Under the pieces are notes generated by a model that saw only the letters and a list, made by a program, of their open reading frames with translations, was not told the DNA's origin and made no database searches. From Planctomycetota bacterium (lineage in GTDB: Bacteria; Planctomycetota; PUPC01; JACPCR01), in assembly GCA_027625095.1 (NCBI GenBank), contig JAQBXN010000084.1, forward strand, positions 1-37,544: a stretch of DNA of 37,544 nt, written 5' to 3'. Positions within the stretch are counted from its first letter, which is position 1. The number at the start of each line of letters is the position of its first letter. The position numbers and the translations under genes are program-made. This document shows, in pieces, positions 1-9,008 of this stretch.

Positions 1-391
1 CCAGAGCCCTCGCGGAGCGAGGGCACCACTTCAGACGTGGTCTCCACGCTCCGCGGGGAGATGTCTTTTTCAGAGCCCTCGCGGAGCGAGGGCACCACTT
101 CAGACGTGGTCTCCACGCTCCGCGGGGAGATCTCTTTTCCAGAGCCCTCGCGGAGCGAGTGCACCACTTCAGACGTGGTCTCCACGCTCCGCGAGGAGTC
201 TCCTTCTTCCAGAGCCCTCGCGGAGCGAGTGCACCACTATCTTCTTCCAGAGCCCTCGCGGAGCGAGTGCACCACTATCTTTCCAGAGCCCCTACGGAGT
301 GAGTCCACTACCTGTCGTCTGATCACTCCGTGGTCGGCGCTCACTACCAAAGTCTGTTCCGGGCCACTGCGGAGTGTCAGCATCACTCCTA
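1..391. repeat. GC-rich tandem hairpin repeat array
   Basis: The motif cagagccctcgcggagcg recurs at 2, 71, 140, 210 and 248, with a degenerate copy at 284. Spacings are 69, 69, 70, 38 and 36, and still weaker traces run to about 391. Each full unit holds two short hairpins: CCCTCGC-gga-GCGAGGG and CGTGG-tct-CCACG. Later units lose the second hairpin, as if the array were decaying or built from a shorter core. The array touches the window start, so its true left end is unknown. Related inverted copies lie at 2308-2403 beyond the ankyrin gene. It resembles a REP-type intergenic repeat. An ORF that runs through it is judged non-coding because the 70 and 38 spacings break frame between units. Confidence 0.85.
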
Positions 392-645
392 TCCTCCCAC
401 ATTCCCATCCCCCATCCCTTGCTTCCGCCCACAGCATTGGCGATACATGGCCTGAATACGATCCCTACGATCTTCATGCCTGTCTCTTCGGCAAGGATGG
501 CGACGTTACAATCAAGAAGGTTACCGCCTGAACTCCAAGGTCCATCTATGCAGGCGATACGTTGTTCAAGCCCCGTTTACTGGTAGCACGCCTGCCGATT
601 GTTAGAACGGAGGCAACCCAAACCAATTCCGGAACTGGATGTCTT

Positions 646-2307
646 ATGCCGAAACAACTCCCACAGAATCCATCAATCAAGAAAATGCAGGAGTTGGCGG
701 AAGCGCTTAAGCCGGGACAGGGGGCCGCCATCGAAGATCCACAGCTTGTGATTGCCCGCGAACATGGCTTCGCCAGTTGGCGGCAACTCGAGGTATTTCT
801 CCTGACCACTGCAAAGGCGGAGAAGGAGAATCCTCAAAAGAGCCAGCCCAACTTTCAACAACTCGGATGTCTGAATTACTGTCACGAAGACAGCCCCTCG
901 AACTGGGAACGCGCCCGAACTCTGCTCAAGGGGGCGCCATCACTCGCCAGTCAGGACATCTGGTCCGCTGCTACCGTGGGGGATGCGGGCGCAGTGAAAG
1001 CATTCCTGGACTTAGACGCATCTCTGTTGAACAAACGGGGAGGCTACTTCGATTGGGAGCCTCTAATGTATGCGTGTTATTCACGGGTGAATCTTCCGAA
1101 CAGTTCGACCCTCGATGTGGCCCGGCTGCTCATCGAGCGCGGAGCAGACCCCAACGTCTATTACATGTGGGGAGGCCAGTATAAATTCACCGCGCTGACA
1201 GGTGTGTTCGGTGAAGGGGAAGGCGGGCTGAAGAATCTGCCGGAGCATGAGCAGTGCGAAGCCCTTGCACGTCTGCTGCTCGAAGCCGGGGCCAACCCCA
1301 ATGACAGCCAGGCTCTCTACAACCGTATGTTTACGGACGGCAGCAAATGTCTCGAAATGCTCCTGGAGTACGGCCTCAGCGATAAAGACCGAAACAACTG
1401 GCTGATCGATAACGAAGAGGGTCTTCAAACCAATCCCGAGCAGACGCTGCGTTACCAGCTCGGCTGGGCTGTGAACAATCACCACACGGCACGAGCGAAA
1501 CTCCTGATCAACCACGGCGCGAACCTTAGTACTGGAGACAGAGAAAAATCTTTCTACGAGTCAGCAATGATTGCCGGGAATCCTGAGCTTGCCGACTATC
1601 TGCTCGCCCACGGTGCTGAAAAAGTAGAGTTGGATTCACTCGCACAATTCGCATGCGCCTGCATGAGCGGGGATCAGGAAAAGGCCATATCGCTGCTCGA
1701 AGCAGAGCCCGATCTCATGAAACGAATTCAGGATGCCCGGCCGGGCCTGCTGCATGATGCCGCCAGATCGAATCGGCTGGATGCTGTCCGGGAAATGGCA
1801 GACCTCGGCGCCAACCTCGACCTGCTGACCCATAACACTGCCCTTCACGAGGCGGCCTGGGGCGGCCATCTCGATATGGTCAAACTTCTCCTGGCCCGGG
1901 GCGCAAACCTGAGTCTTCGTGACAACTCTCATTGCGCGACCGCGCTTCAATGGGCCGTTTACAGTGGCAAGCAAAATATCGTCGACTATCTCGCTACGTG
2001 CGATATCGATATTTTTGACGCGATTGTCTGTGAAAATCTGAAACGTGTAGAAAGCATCCTGGAGTCCGATTCAACTCAGCTTGAAATCACGCTGAAGGAC
2101 GTGCTCAGCAAACCTGACCCGCAAGAATTTGACTGGAAGACTCCGCTGGCTTCAGCGGTAACCAGGAAACACGCAGAGATAGTTTGCCTTCTGCTTAAGC
2201 GTGGGGCAAACACAGATTTGAAAGACTCGAACGGAAAGAGCCTGATCGAGTTAGCTGAAAAGGATTCAACACCGGAGATTGTGAAACTGTTGCAGGAGAA
2301 CTCATAG
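646..2307 (+). CDS. Ankyrin-repeat protein
   Basis: A 553-residue protein without a signal peptide or membrane segment, so probably cytoplasmic. Its first 50 residues, with a stretch like QLVIAREHGFASWRQLEVFL, form a short helical N-terminal region of a kind I associate with bacterial ankyrin proteins. The rest is ankyrin repeats; visible cores are LLIERGADPN, LLLEAGANPN, LLINHGANLS, ALHEAAWGGHLDMVKLLLARGANL and LLLKRGANTDLKDSNGKSLIELA. Ankyrin stacks bind proteins; the partner cannot be read here. The frame is open upstream to a TTG at 562, but ATG 646 is preferred because the extra 28 residues match nothing familiar. No clear ribosome binding site is visible. The gene stands alone, bracketed by the hairpin repeats at 1-391 and 2308-2403. 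Confidence 0.85.
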   Translation: MPKQLPQNPSIKKMQELAEALKPGQGAAIEDPQLVIAREHGFASWRQLEVFLLTTAKAEKENPQKSQPNFQQLGCLNYCHEDSPSNWERARTLLKGAPSLASQDIWSAATVGDAGAVKAFLDLDASLLNKRGGYFDWEPLMYACYSRVNLPNSSTLDVARLLIERGADPNVYYMWGGQYKFTALTGVFGEGEGGLKNLPEHEQCEALARLLLEAGANPNDSQALYNRMFTDGSKCLEMLLEYGLSDKDRNNWLIDNEEGLQTNPEQTLRYQLGWAVNNHHTARAKLLINHGANLSTGDREKSFYESAMIAGNPELADYLLAHGAEKVELDSLAQFACACMSGDQEKAISLLEAEPDLMKRIQDARPGLLHDAARSNRLDAVREMADLGANLDLLTHNTALHEAAWGGHLDMVKLLLARGANLSLRDNSHCATALQWAVYSGKQNIVDYLATCDIDIFDAIVCENLKRVESILESDSTQLEITLKDVLSKPDPQEFDWKTPLASAVTRKHAEIVCLLLKRGANTDLKDSNGKSLIELAEKDSTPEIVKLLQENS

Positions 2308-2403
2308 AAACCTGACTCGCCGCGGAACATGGAGTCCACCTGTAGGTTCACCCGCTCCGCGAGGGCTCGATACCTGACTCGCCGCGGAACGTCGAATCCA
2401 CGA
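2308..2403. repeat. Inverted copies of the hairpin repeat family
   Basis: Two near-identical copies of acctgactcgccgcggaac followed by a tccac-containing tail lie about 62 bases apart (about 2310-2340 and 2372-2402). Between them, CGCTCCGCGAGGGCTC at about 2350-2366 is the reverse complement of the core of the 1-391 array. The ankyrin gene therefore sits between inversely oriented members of one repeat family. Confidence 0.7.
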
Positions 2404-2412
2404 TCAGCCCAT

Positions 2413-3117
2413 TCATATATTCAGATTCTCCCGAAAATTCAGAATCCAGGCCCGACGCGGAACGTCAGTTTCGTTCGGCGCTGTGTAGTGCATCGTCTTG
2501 GACATGTGAAGCGTTGCGCCGCCAGCCTTAAGTGGGCATGCCACGGCTTTGGACGCATCGACGTCGTCTGTCTCCAGCGTATGCCACTTGTCATCATGCC
2601 CCACTCGGTGATGTTCTTTGAGTGGGCCGAGGTGACTGTGCGGAATGAATTGCATGCAGCCACTATCTACCGTGGCGTCCTGGAGCGGGATCCAGAAGGC
2701 GACGTTCCAACTGATGCGCTCGACGTTTCCCCCATAGCTCATGTCCTGATGCCAGGGAGTCGCTGCCTTGTTGTTTGGTGCCTTGAAAATGGCGTGGTCG
2801 AAACCGAATTCGGCATCCCTGCCCAGCAGTTGTCTGGCAACGATGCGGGCGTTTCTAAAAGCCAATGTTTTCTTGAGCCGAGGCTCAAACCGGGTAGCCA
2901 AATTTATCTGAGGGCTTCGCTGGGTGCCGTCGTGATACTTCAGGTCCCCAAGGTCAAAGACAAGTTCCTTCGGCAGTTCATCAAAGCGTTCGTAAAGGCC
3001 GTCGAGCAAAGCCCTGATAACTTCAAGATCACCCTTCGTAGTCAGTTTTTCAACGCTCATGAAACCGTTCTTGAAAAACTCGACGATTGCAGTCTTACTC
3101 AGCCGTGGTGCTCGCAT
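2413..3117 (-). CDS. Phytanoyl-CoA dioxygenase (PhyH) family protein, copy 1
   Basis: A 234-residue protein of the Fe(II)/2-oxoglutarate-dependent PhyH family. The iron-binding facial triad is visible: H123 and D125 in the motif TPWHQD, and a distal His, probably H210 in MSKTMHYTAPN. An Arg pair (R221/R222) about ten residues later could hold 2-oxoglutarate. The length is typical of small bacterial PhyH proteins. These enzymes hydroxylate very diverse substrates, so substrate cannot be assigned; phytanoyl-CoA is not implied. It is the first of three PhyH-type genes in 10 kb and is not in an operon with the others. The 3' end abuts the inverted repeats at 2308-2403. Long plus-strand frames across this gene are shadows. 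Confidence 0.88.
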   Translation of the reverse strand: MRAPRLSKTAIVEFFKNGFMSVEKLTTKGDLEVIRALLDGLYERFDELPKELVFDLGDLKYHDGTQRSPQINLATRFEPRLKKTLAFRNARIVARQLLGRDAEFGFDHAIFKAPNNKAATPWHQDMSYGGNVERISWNVAFWIPLQDATVDSGCMQFIPHSHLGPLKEHHRVGHDDKWHTLETDDVDASKAVACPLKAGGATLHMSKTMHYTAPNETDVPRRAWILNFRENLNI

Positions 3118-3440
3118 GACGTTTACCAGAATGAGATTGGGTTAGGATCGCTGGGGCAGAGAGCAGACCAAGTATGCCGGCCACTGATTTTATGCAAATG
3201 GAAGAATTCGGAATCAGAAAAGCTCCGGCAAGCCGCGATACTGTTCATTTAAGTCTGTCGGAACTGTTCGGGCGATGTTGGAGTGAGCGCTTTAGCGCTT
3301 GTCCGAGAAGGCATGAAGGCATCCTCCCACCATTCGGATCCAAGGGAAGGAGGGGCTTTACTGATCAGGATTGCGTTTAGCCTACGGGTTCCGAGAGATC
3401 TGATGCCGACCTTGACTTCCACATTCAGCATTGAGATTAC
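3118..3440. other. Gene-poor intergenic stretch
   Basis: I see no convincing gene. Short frames on both strands lack family signatures. Small structures include two AGCGCT copies separated by TT near 3288-3301 and a CCTCC/GGAGG inverted pair around 3323-3355. This may be decayed sequence continuous with the truncated sigma factor next to it. Confidence 0.4.
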
Positions 3441-3620
3441 TCAAGCACTGCCGCCAGGAGGCGTAGTATTGACACAAGGCAATATCGCCTGAATGCCTTT
3501 TCCCAATGCGATTTTGAACGTCTCCTGCGTCAGATCCTCGGCAGCGGTGACGTCCCGGATCAAATAAAGAATGAATCGATAAACCATCGGCTCGAACAGT
3601 CCAAGATTTACTTCGTTCAC
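3441..3620 (-). pseudogene. Truncated ECF sigma factor (region 2 only)
   Basis: A 59-residue frame. Residues about 8-43, including VYRFILYLIRDVTAAEDLTQ followed by ETF, match region 2 of sigma-70/ECF factors, which binds the -10 element and core RNA polymerase. The sequence then departs from the family and stops; region 4 is absent (complete ECF factors are about 170-200 residues). The start looks intact: GTG at 3620 with AAAGGAAG about 8 bases upstream. An upstream extension of the frame to 3704 adds nothing recognisable. Most likely a 3'-truncated relic. A functional anti-sigma-titrating peptide is possible but speculative. Confidence 0.6.
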
Positions 3621-3913
3621 GAAGAGCTTCCTTTCTCTGCTAATGTCCTCCGTCACTGAATATGACAAACAATTCTGATATTGTTTTGAATCGCTCAGAG
3701 TCAATCGCTACCAAAAGAATTTTCGTATGCGCTAGGATCTGGTGGAAGCAACTTCTAATATCCAATCGCCGATTACAGACGTGGTCTTGTGTTTTTCGAC
3801 CTCTTCGATTCAAATGACTTTCATGCCGGCCGGGATTCACACACCTGTGCGCCTGAGACGCACCTGGGGCCGGTTAAGCAAAGAGGCTGCCCTGACTGGA
3901 CTGAGAACAAAAC

Positions 3914-6900
3914 TTGAAAATTAGATCTCTTCATGGAATGACTGCATCGTCGCTGTTAGGCACACTCGTTTTGATTCCCTTAACCGCGGAGACACTGCGT
4001 CTCGAATCAACTGCCGACATATGGCTGTCAGACGCGACCGATTCAGAACGCGACAGCAGCGCCGGCAAGCACCCTCGATTCAAGATCAAGAGCATCCAGG
4101 AGATGGCGGCGATTCGATTCGATGCATCGCCCGCCGCCGGGCACGAGATTCTGAAAGCCGATCTTCACATGCGGCGCGCAGGCAAAGACATGCTGCGCTA
4201 CGTGCGTGTTTCAACAATCAATCAGGATTGGGCTGAAGGCACGACCGCCAGTGGTTACGGCCCGGCCAGTGGCGCGACTTATATGTGGGCCGACGCGAAC
4301 ATTAAGAAGTCGTGGGCATGGCCCGGTTCACAGTTCTGCGATGTCATCATGAGTTCGGGGAACAGTCTGGCGACTTGGGCAGAGCGCGAGGAATTGCCGG
4401 ACGGCTGGGTTTCCGTGTCGCTCACTCCGCAGTTGGTCTATTCGATGGTTGCTGGTGACACGGACGGCCTCGCTGTCATGGACGGGGGCAATCTGTCCTA
4501 CTTCAACAACTTCATCCACAGCTCTGAATCCCCAGGCAGCGAACCCTACATCCAGGTAACGCTGGGGAAAGAAGTGGCGGCGCCTCCGGCGCCAATTGTA
4601 AAAGCCGAACCTTCAGCAGAGCGCGCACACCTCAAGGCAGGCGCCGTCAAGCTGATCATCGATGAGGACCCGAATGTCTTCTGCTGGAAGATCAAAATAG
4701 ACGGGCAGGCCATCGAGAGATGGCGAGTGAAGCATCCGGCCGCCGAAGGCGAGACAGTCATGTTTTTTGAAGACCTGCCGCCATCGAAAGAACTGAACGT
4801 TGAGGTCATCGCCGTCTCAATTGGCGGAAAAGCCTCCGATGCGGCTCAGGTAAAAGTAGTGTCGTCCGATGCGCTTTCACAGGGATTGAGACTCGTAGAC
4901 TTTACCGAACCAGGCAAGGGTGCTTCGCCCCCTGAACGGGCTGAAAAAGTCAAAGTATGGGCATTGCCGGGCCTGGTGAAGGTAAGCCCGGAAAGCTCGT
5001 CATCCATGTTCGACGACCTTGGTGCAACCTCTGAGTACAAGCAGTCCAACGCGGTCTGGGACGGCAAGCGCATCCGCCTTCATGGCGCTCAAGGGGAATA
5101 CGTCTCCTATCAGCTTTGCATCGAAAAACTGGGCGAAGCACCGCTGAACGGAATTCGAGTTGCACCTGCACTCCTCAAGGGCCCCAACAACTCGACAATC
5201 GGCGGAAGTGAAATCGAACTCTACAAAAACTGGTACACCCGCAATGGCAACAAGCAATGGCAGCCAGCCTTCTGCGTGCCTCTGAAACCGGGCGAGCCGT
5301 TCCAGATTCCAGATCCGAAACGAGAACTCGCCAGCCAGCAGAACCAGACAATCTACGTCGATGTCTATATTCCGAAGGACGCCACGCCTGGCGTTTATTC
5401 CGGAGAAGTTAGGGTCGAGTCCGAAGGCGAGGCAACCATTGATTTGCCCGTCTCGATCATGGTCCACGGCTTCGCCCTGCCCGACCGGCTCGGTTTCTGG
5501 CCGGAACTGAACGCCTATAATGTTCCCCGAAATGCCCACGACTATTATCGGCTCGCCCATCAGCATCGGTGCGTCGCTAATTACTGGCGCTTTCAGCCGC
5601 AGCTCGAAGGCCAGGGCAAAGGCATAAAAACTATTTGGGAACGCTACGACCAAGACGTGGGCCCACTCCTTTCCGGTGAAGCCTTCAGGAACAATCGAAG
5701 GGCCGGGGTGCCGGTGCCGTGCATGTACCTGCCGTTCGAGGACAGTTGGCCCACAGCCCTCTCAAAAGAGAATTACAACTACGAGGGATACTGGCCAAAA
5801 CGAGGCGACGACAACAAGCACCTCACCGAGCACTACATGAAGGCCCCCTATATCGGCGACGCTCTGAGCCAGGATTACAAAGACGCTTTCCTTTCTGTCC
5901 AGCGGCAGTTCATTGAACACTTCAAGGAAAACGGCTGGACACAAACCGAGATGCAGTGCTTTTACGGCGGCAAGAACACCCACCGCACCCAGTATGGCTC
6001 AAACATGTGGTGGACCACCGACGAGCCCTATCACTGGGACGACTGGCTTTCGCTACAATTTTTTTGCCGGCTTTGGGCAAAAGGCAGAGGCGATGCCGAC
6101 CCAACGCTCTGGATGGCCCGTGCCGATATCTCGCGCCCGAACTGGCAGGGCAAGGTGCTCGACGGGATTGTGGATACTGTCTACTTCGGCGGCTACACCA
6201 GTGCGCTCCGATATCGCCGCACCCGCCTCCTGCAACAGGAGTCCGGCCTGAAAATTATGGCCTACGGCAGTGCCAATAGCGACAGCGAAAGCAATACCCG
6301 CTCGGTGGTAATGATGCTCAATGTCTGGACAAACGGTGCGCACGGAATTCTTCCCTGGCAGACACTCGGCGACGACTCCGCTCTCGACAACGGTGACCCT
6401 CGCGGAGGCGGCAACGCTCTGATAGTTCCCGGTAAACGCTTCGGAATCAGTGTCGTTGGCGACATGCGTCTCAAGGCGTTTCGTGAGGGCCAGCAACTCA
6501 CCGAATACATGACGATCCTCGCCGACCGATACGAGCTGCAGCGGGAACAGGTGAAGGCAATGGTTCATCGTGCGGTGAACATTCAGGCCGGTCAGAAAGC
6601 CGGATCAGGTGCAGACAATGCAGACGCCATGCAATTCAACACTCTGAAGGCATGGCAGATATCTGAATTACGCAGGGCTCTGGCGGAGCTGATTCTGAAT
6701 AAGGAAGGCGTTGCGGGTGTGGGGACAGATTTACAACCTGACCGAACTGAAAAGGTGATAACCCCGGAGGCCACAGAAATACCCAGAGAAGGCCAGGTTG
6801 AAAACCCGTCCCCACAATCTGAAACCCAGCGAGGCAAAGCCCTCGCCGCTCACACCAAAGTTGGCCCAAAGCTCGATGGCACTCTCGATGACCCTGTCTG

Positions 6901-8935
6901 GCAGAATGCCACTCTCCTGGCCATGGGTGATGTTATCGGACCCGGCAAGGCCACTCTGACATCCACCGTCCGCATCCTCTTCGGCAACACCATTCTTTAC
7001 ATCGGAGTCGAGTGCCAGGAGCCGGATACTGGATCTCTGAAATCCGTCGCACAGCCCGACGGTGAGCTTTGGTCTGACGATTGTGTGGAGGTCTTCATCT
7101 CGGCCGATCCGGACATCGGCTACAAACACATCGGCCTGAATCCCAAAGGAACGATCTTCGATCAGTCGTGCCCGGCCGGGGGCGAGAACAACATCGCCTG
7201 GAACGTCCCCCTGGACTGCAAGACTCATATCGAAAAGAATCAACGCTGGACGGCTACTCTCGCAATTCCATTAAAGGAACTCGATGCCTACGTGGGCGAC
7301 GGACTCGACTGGCGCATAAACGTCACCCGTTGCCGGCCGGCACGGGGCCGAGATCCCTACACGGAATATTCATGGGCCATCCTCCCTTCTACCAGCTTTC
7401 ACCAGCCGGCGGCGTTTGGCCGGCTGACCGGTGTGACCATCCCCGAACAAAAAACTGGTGTCACTCGCCAACGTAAAGAACCTGTGAAATCTGATTCGGT
7501 CGTCGATGTTGGTGAAAAGGTGGGCGATGTAACCGTCTTCTACAAGTTCGATTTCGACAACGACAACGGCGGCTTCCGTTGGACGGACAACATGGGGCCT
7601 GCGGTAGGCGAAGGGGTCACGATGGCCAAGACGCTGCGGCTTGCCCGAAAAAAGGCCGGTGGTGGATTTGGCGTTTCGCTCCCGGTGAACATCCCTGGAG
7701 CAACCGATCTCAAGATCGCCTACCACGGCCGGGCCTCTGGAATGCCCTACGCTGGCCTGAATGCCAGCGACCGCCTCTCCAAAGACAACACCACCAGCAA
7801 TGCCTATCGATGGCTTTCTGATAAGGAATGGCGTCCCATCCTCTATTACCTCGAGGCCTTCCGTTACAACTCCCAGCGTGTCGGAACACGAGTGCGACCG
7901 GAGACCTTCTACACTGAGATCAATTTTCATGGTGAACAGGCGGGCTCGACAGACACCTGGATGGAGATGGACAACTTTGTCCTCTACCGAGGCAATGACC
8001 GCACACCGCCGTCACGGGTGGAGGGAGTCGGAGGAGAGGCCGCCCCCGGAGAAGTTTTTTTGTGGTGGCGTCCTTCGACCGACAACACTTCGGTGATGCT
8101 CTACGTCATCTCGCGCTCAAGGGACGGAGGCCCTTTTGAAAAAATCGCGGAGAGTGTTGAGGTAGTTTACAAGGATCGCCCGGTGGCGACCGGAATCTAT
8201 CAGTACCGGGTGCTGGCATGCGATTTTGAGGAAAACCTGGGCGAATGGTCTTTACCAGCATCGATCAAGGTCACCCGGGGGGAAGAAAATCTGAAGCCCG
8301 ATGTCGCCATTGAATTTGTGGAACGGAACGCATATCGAGAACGAGTCCTTGAAATCGCCGGGAATGGTAAAGGCGATCGGGACAGAAACCTCGTGATGTG
8401 TTATGGCGATTCGCTCACCGGTGCCACTGGCTATCCATTGGAGGTCCAGGGCGCGCTGGGAACAAAAAAGGTCGTCGGTTTTGGTTTCCCCAGCCAGCAG
8501 ACATCCTTCGGCCTCGCCAATGCTGCTTCAAACTTCGATAAAGCTGGCAAACCCTGCATCGCGCTCATTCTGTTCGGAACCAACAACAGCAAGAGCCCCC
8601 AGGCTATCGAACAGGCAATGAAAGATCTTGAAACCATTGCCAGCACCGCGGCCGAGCGCGGCATCATTCCCATCCTCGGCACCATTCCCCCGCGCGGATT
8701 CAATGACCCGGAATCCAAACCGGAGGCTGCATACAACCAAGCCCTCGTCGAGACCTGTCGTCGGCTTCGAATCCCCTGCGGCCACCTGTTTGAAGAATAC
8801 CAGCGCCACCCCGATCTCCGAAAGCTCATCGCCGACGACGGCGTCCACAACACCCGCGAAGGCATGCAAACCAGCGCCCGTGTCTGGAAGCGCGTCGTCG
8901 ACCAGGTGAACTTTGTCCTTCGGGATAGAGAATAG
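3914..8935 (+). CDS. Giant secreted multidomain glycosidase-like protein with C-terminal SGNH hydrolase
   Basis: 1673 residues. Residues 1-27 look like a signal peptide (KIR, then a hydrophobic stretch). Approximate domains: 28-215 DNRLRE/CBM-like beta sandwich; 225-320 Fn3-like; 385-960 a module resembling DUF4091-type glycosidase-like proteins, with a beta-sandwich lead-in and a barrel containing TTDEPYHWDD near 702; 975-1175 CBM9-like carbohydrate-binding domain (KLDGTLDDPVWQ); 1205-1360 a second beta-rich segment; 1364-1456 Fn3-like; 1490-1673 SGNH/GDSL hydrolase with YGDSLTG (Ser near 1500), GTNN near 1556 and DGVH near 1643, which are the family's catalytic blocks. It probably acts outside the cytoplasm on a decorated polysaccharide: the core on glycosidic bonds, the SGNH part on acyl esters. 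The start is TTG 3914; ATG 3938 is possible but loses the basic N terminus. Antisense frames within it are shadows. Confidence 0.8.
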   Translation: MKIRSLHGMTASSLLGTLVLIPLTAETLRLESTADIWLSDATDSERDSSAGKHPRFKIKSIQEMAAIRFDASPAAGHEILKADLHMRRAGKDMLRYVRVSTINQDWAEGTTASGYGPASGATYMWADANIKKSWAWPGSQFCDVIMSSGNSLATWAEREELPDGWVSVSLTPQLVYSMVAGDTDGLAVMDGGNLSYFNNFIHSSESPGSEPYIQVTLGKEVAAPPAPIVKAEPSAERAHLKAGAVKLIIDEDPNVFCWKIKIDGQAIERWRVKHPAAEGETVMFFEDLPPSKELNVEVIAVSIGGKASDAAQVKVVSSDALSQGLRLVDFTEPGKGASPPERAEKVKVWALPGLVKVSPESSSSMFDDLGATSEYKQSNAVWDGKRIRLHGAQGEYVSYQLCIEKLGEAPLNGIRVAPALLKGPNNSTIGGSEIELYKNWYTRNGNKQWQPAFCVPLKPGEPFQIPDPKRELASQQNQTIYVDVYIPKDATPGVYSGEVRVESEGEATIDLPVSIMVHGFALPDRLGFWPELNAYNVPRNAHDYYRLAHQHRCVANYWRFQPQLEGQGKGIKTIWERYDQDVGPLLSGEAFRNNRRAGVPVPCMYLPFEDSWPTALSKENYNYEGYWPKRGDDNKHLTEHYMKAPYIGDALSQDYKDAFLSVQRQFIEHFKENGWTQTEMQCFYGGKNTHRTQYGSNMWWTTDEPYHWDDWLSLQFFCRLWAKGRGDADPTLWMARADISRPNWQGKVLDGIVDTVYFGGYTSALRYRRTRLLQQESGLKIMAYGSANSDSESNTRSVVMMLNVWTNGAHGILPWQTLGDDSALDNGDPRGGGNALIVPGKRFGISVVGDMRLKAFREGQQLTEYMTILADRYELQREQVKAMVHRAVNIQAGQKAGSGADNADAMQFNTLKAWQISELRRALAELILNKEGVAGVGTDLQPDRTEKVITPEATEIPREGQVENPSPQSETQRGKALAAHTKVGPKLDGTLDDPVWQNATLLAMGDVIGPGKATLTSTVRILFGNTILYIGVECQEPDTGSLKSVAQPDGELWSDDCVEVFISADPDIGYKHIGLNPKGTIFDQSCPAGGENNIAWNVPLDCKTHIEKNQRWTATLAIPLKELDAYVGDGLDWRINVTRCRPARGRDPYTEYSWAILPSTSFHQPAAFGRLTGVTIPEQKTGVTRQRKEPVKSDSVVDVGEKVGDVTVFYKFDFDNDNGGFRWTDNMGPAVGEGVTMAKTLRLARKKAGGGFGVSLPVNIPGATDLKIAYHGRASGMPYAGLNASDRLSKDNTTSNAYRWLSDKEWRPILYYLEAFRYNSQRVGTRVRPETFYTEINFHGEQAGSTDTWMEMDNFVLYRGNDRTPPSRVEGVGGEAAPGEVFLWWRPSTDNTSVMLYVISRSRDGGPFEKIAESVEVVYKDRPVATGIYQYRVLACDFEENLGEWSLPASIKVTRGEENLKPDVAIEFVERNAYRERVLEIAGNGKGDRDRNLVMCYGDSLTGATGYPLEVQGALGTKKVVGFGFPSQQTSFGLANAASNFDKAGKPCIALILFGTNNSKSPQAIEQAMKDLETIASTAAERGIIPILGTIPPRGFNDPESKPEAAYNQALVETCRRLRIPCGHLFEEYQRHPDLRKLIADDGVHNTREGMQTSARVWKRVVDQVNFVLRDRE

Positions 8936-8952
8936 TTCAGCCCACATTTCGC

Positions 8953-8993
8953 CAGGAACACTTCCGTTCAGCGCTGAACTCCTGCTGTTCCTG
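8953..8993. terminator. Nested inverted repeat after the giant gene
   Basis: CAGGAACA (8953-8960) pairs with TGTTCCTG (8986-8993). Inside lies a perfect 14-base palindrome, GTTCAGCGCTGAAC (8966-8979). It sits 18 bases after the stop of the giant gene and just outside the ISL3 left end. No T-tract follows, so intrinsic termination is uncertain; it could instead be a protein-binding site. Confidence 0.35.
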
Positions 8994-9008
8994 AATTCAT
9001 TACAAAAA

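Noticed and set aside
1..391. CRISPR array
   Set aside because: Spacing units are nearly identical rather than unique spacers, the repeat contains long hairpins, and no cas genes are nearby.
37..531. Open frame through the repeat array encoding a repetitive peptide
   Set aside because: Repeat spacings of 69, 69, 70, 38 and 36 break frame between units, so the peptide switches reading of the same DNA repeat. No start signals are seen. The DNA hairpins explain the pattern better.
2329..3252. 307-residue plus-strand frame opposite PhyH copy 1
   Set aside because: The minus-strand frame has the full PhyH iron motif and family length; the plus-strand translation shows no family features.
5000..5653. 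Long antisense frame inside the giant gene
   Set aside because: It lacks family motifs and follows the codon shadow of a well-supported plus-strand gene. The same holds for 6053-6568 and 7370-7930.
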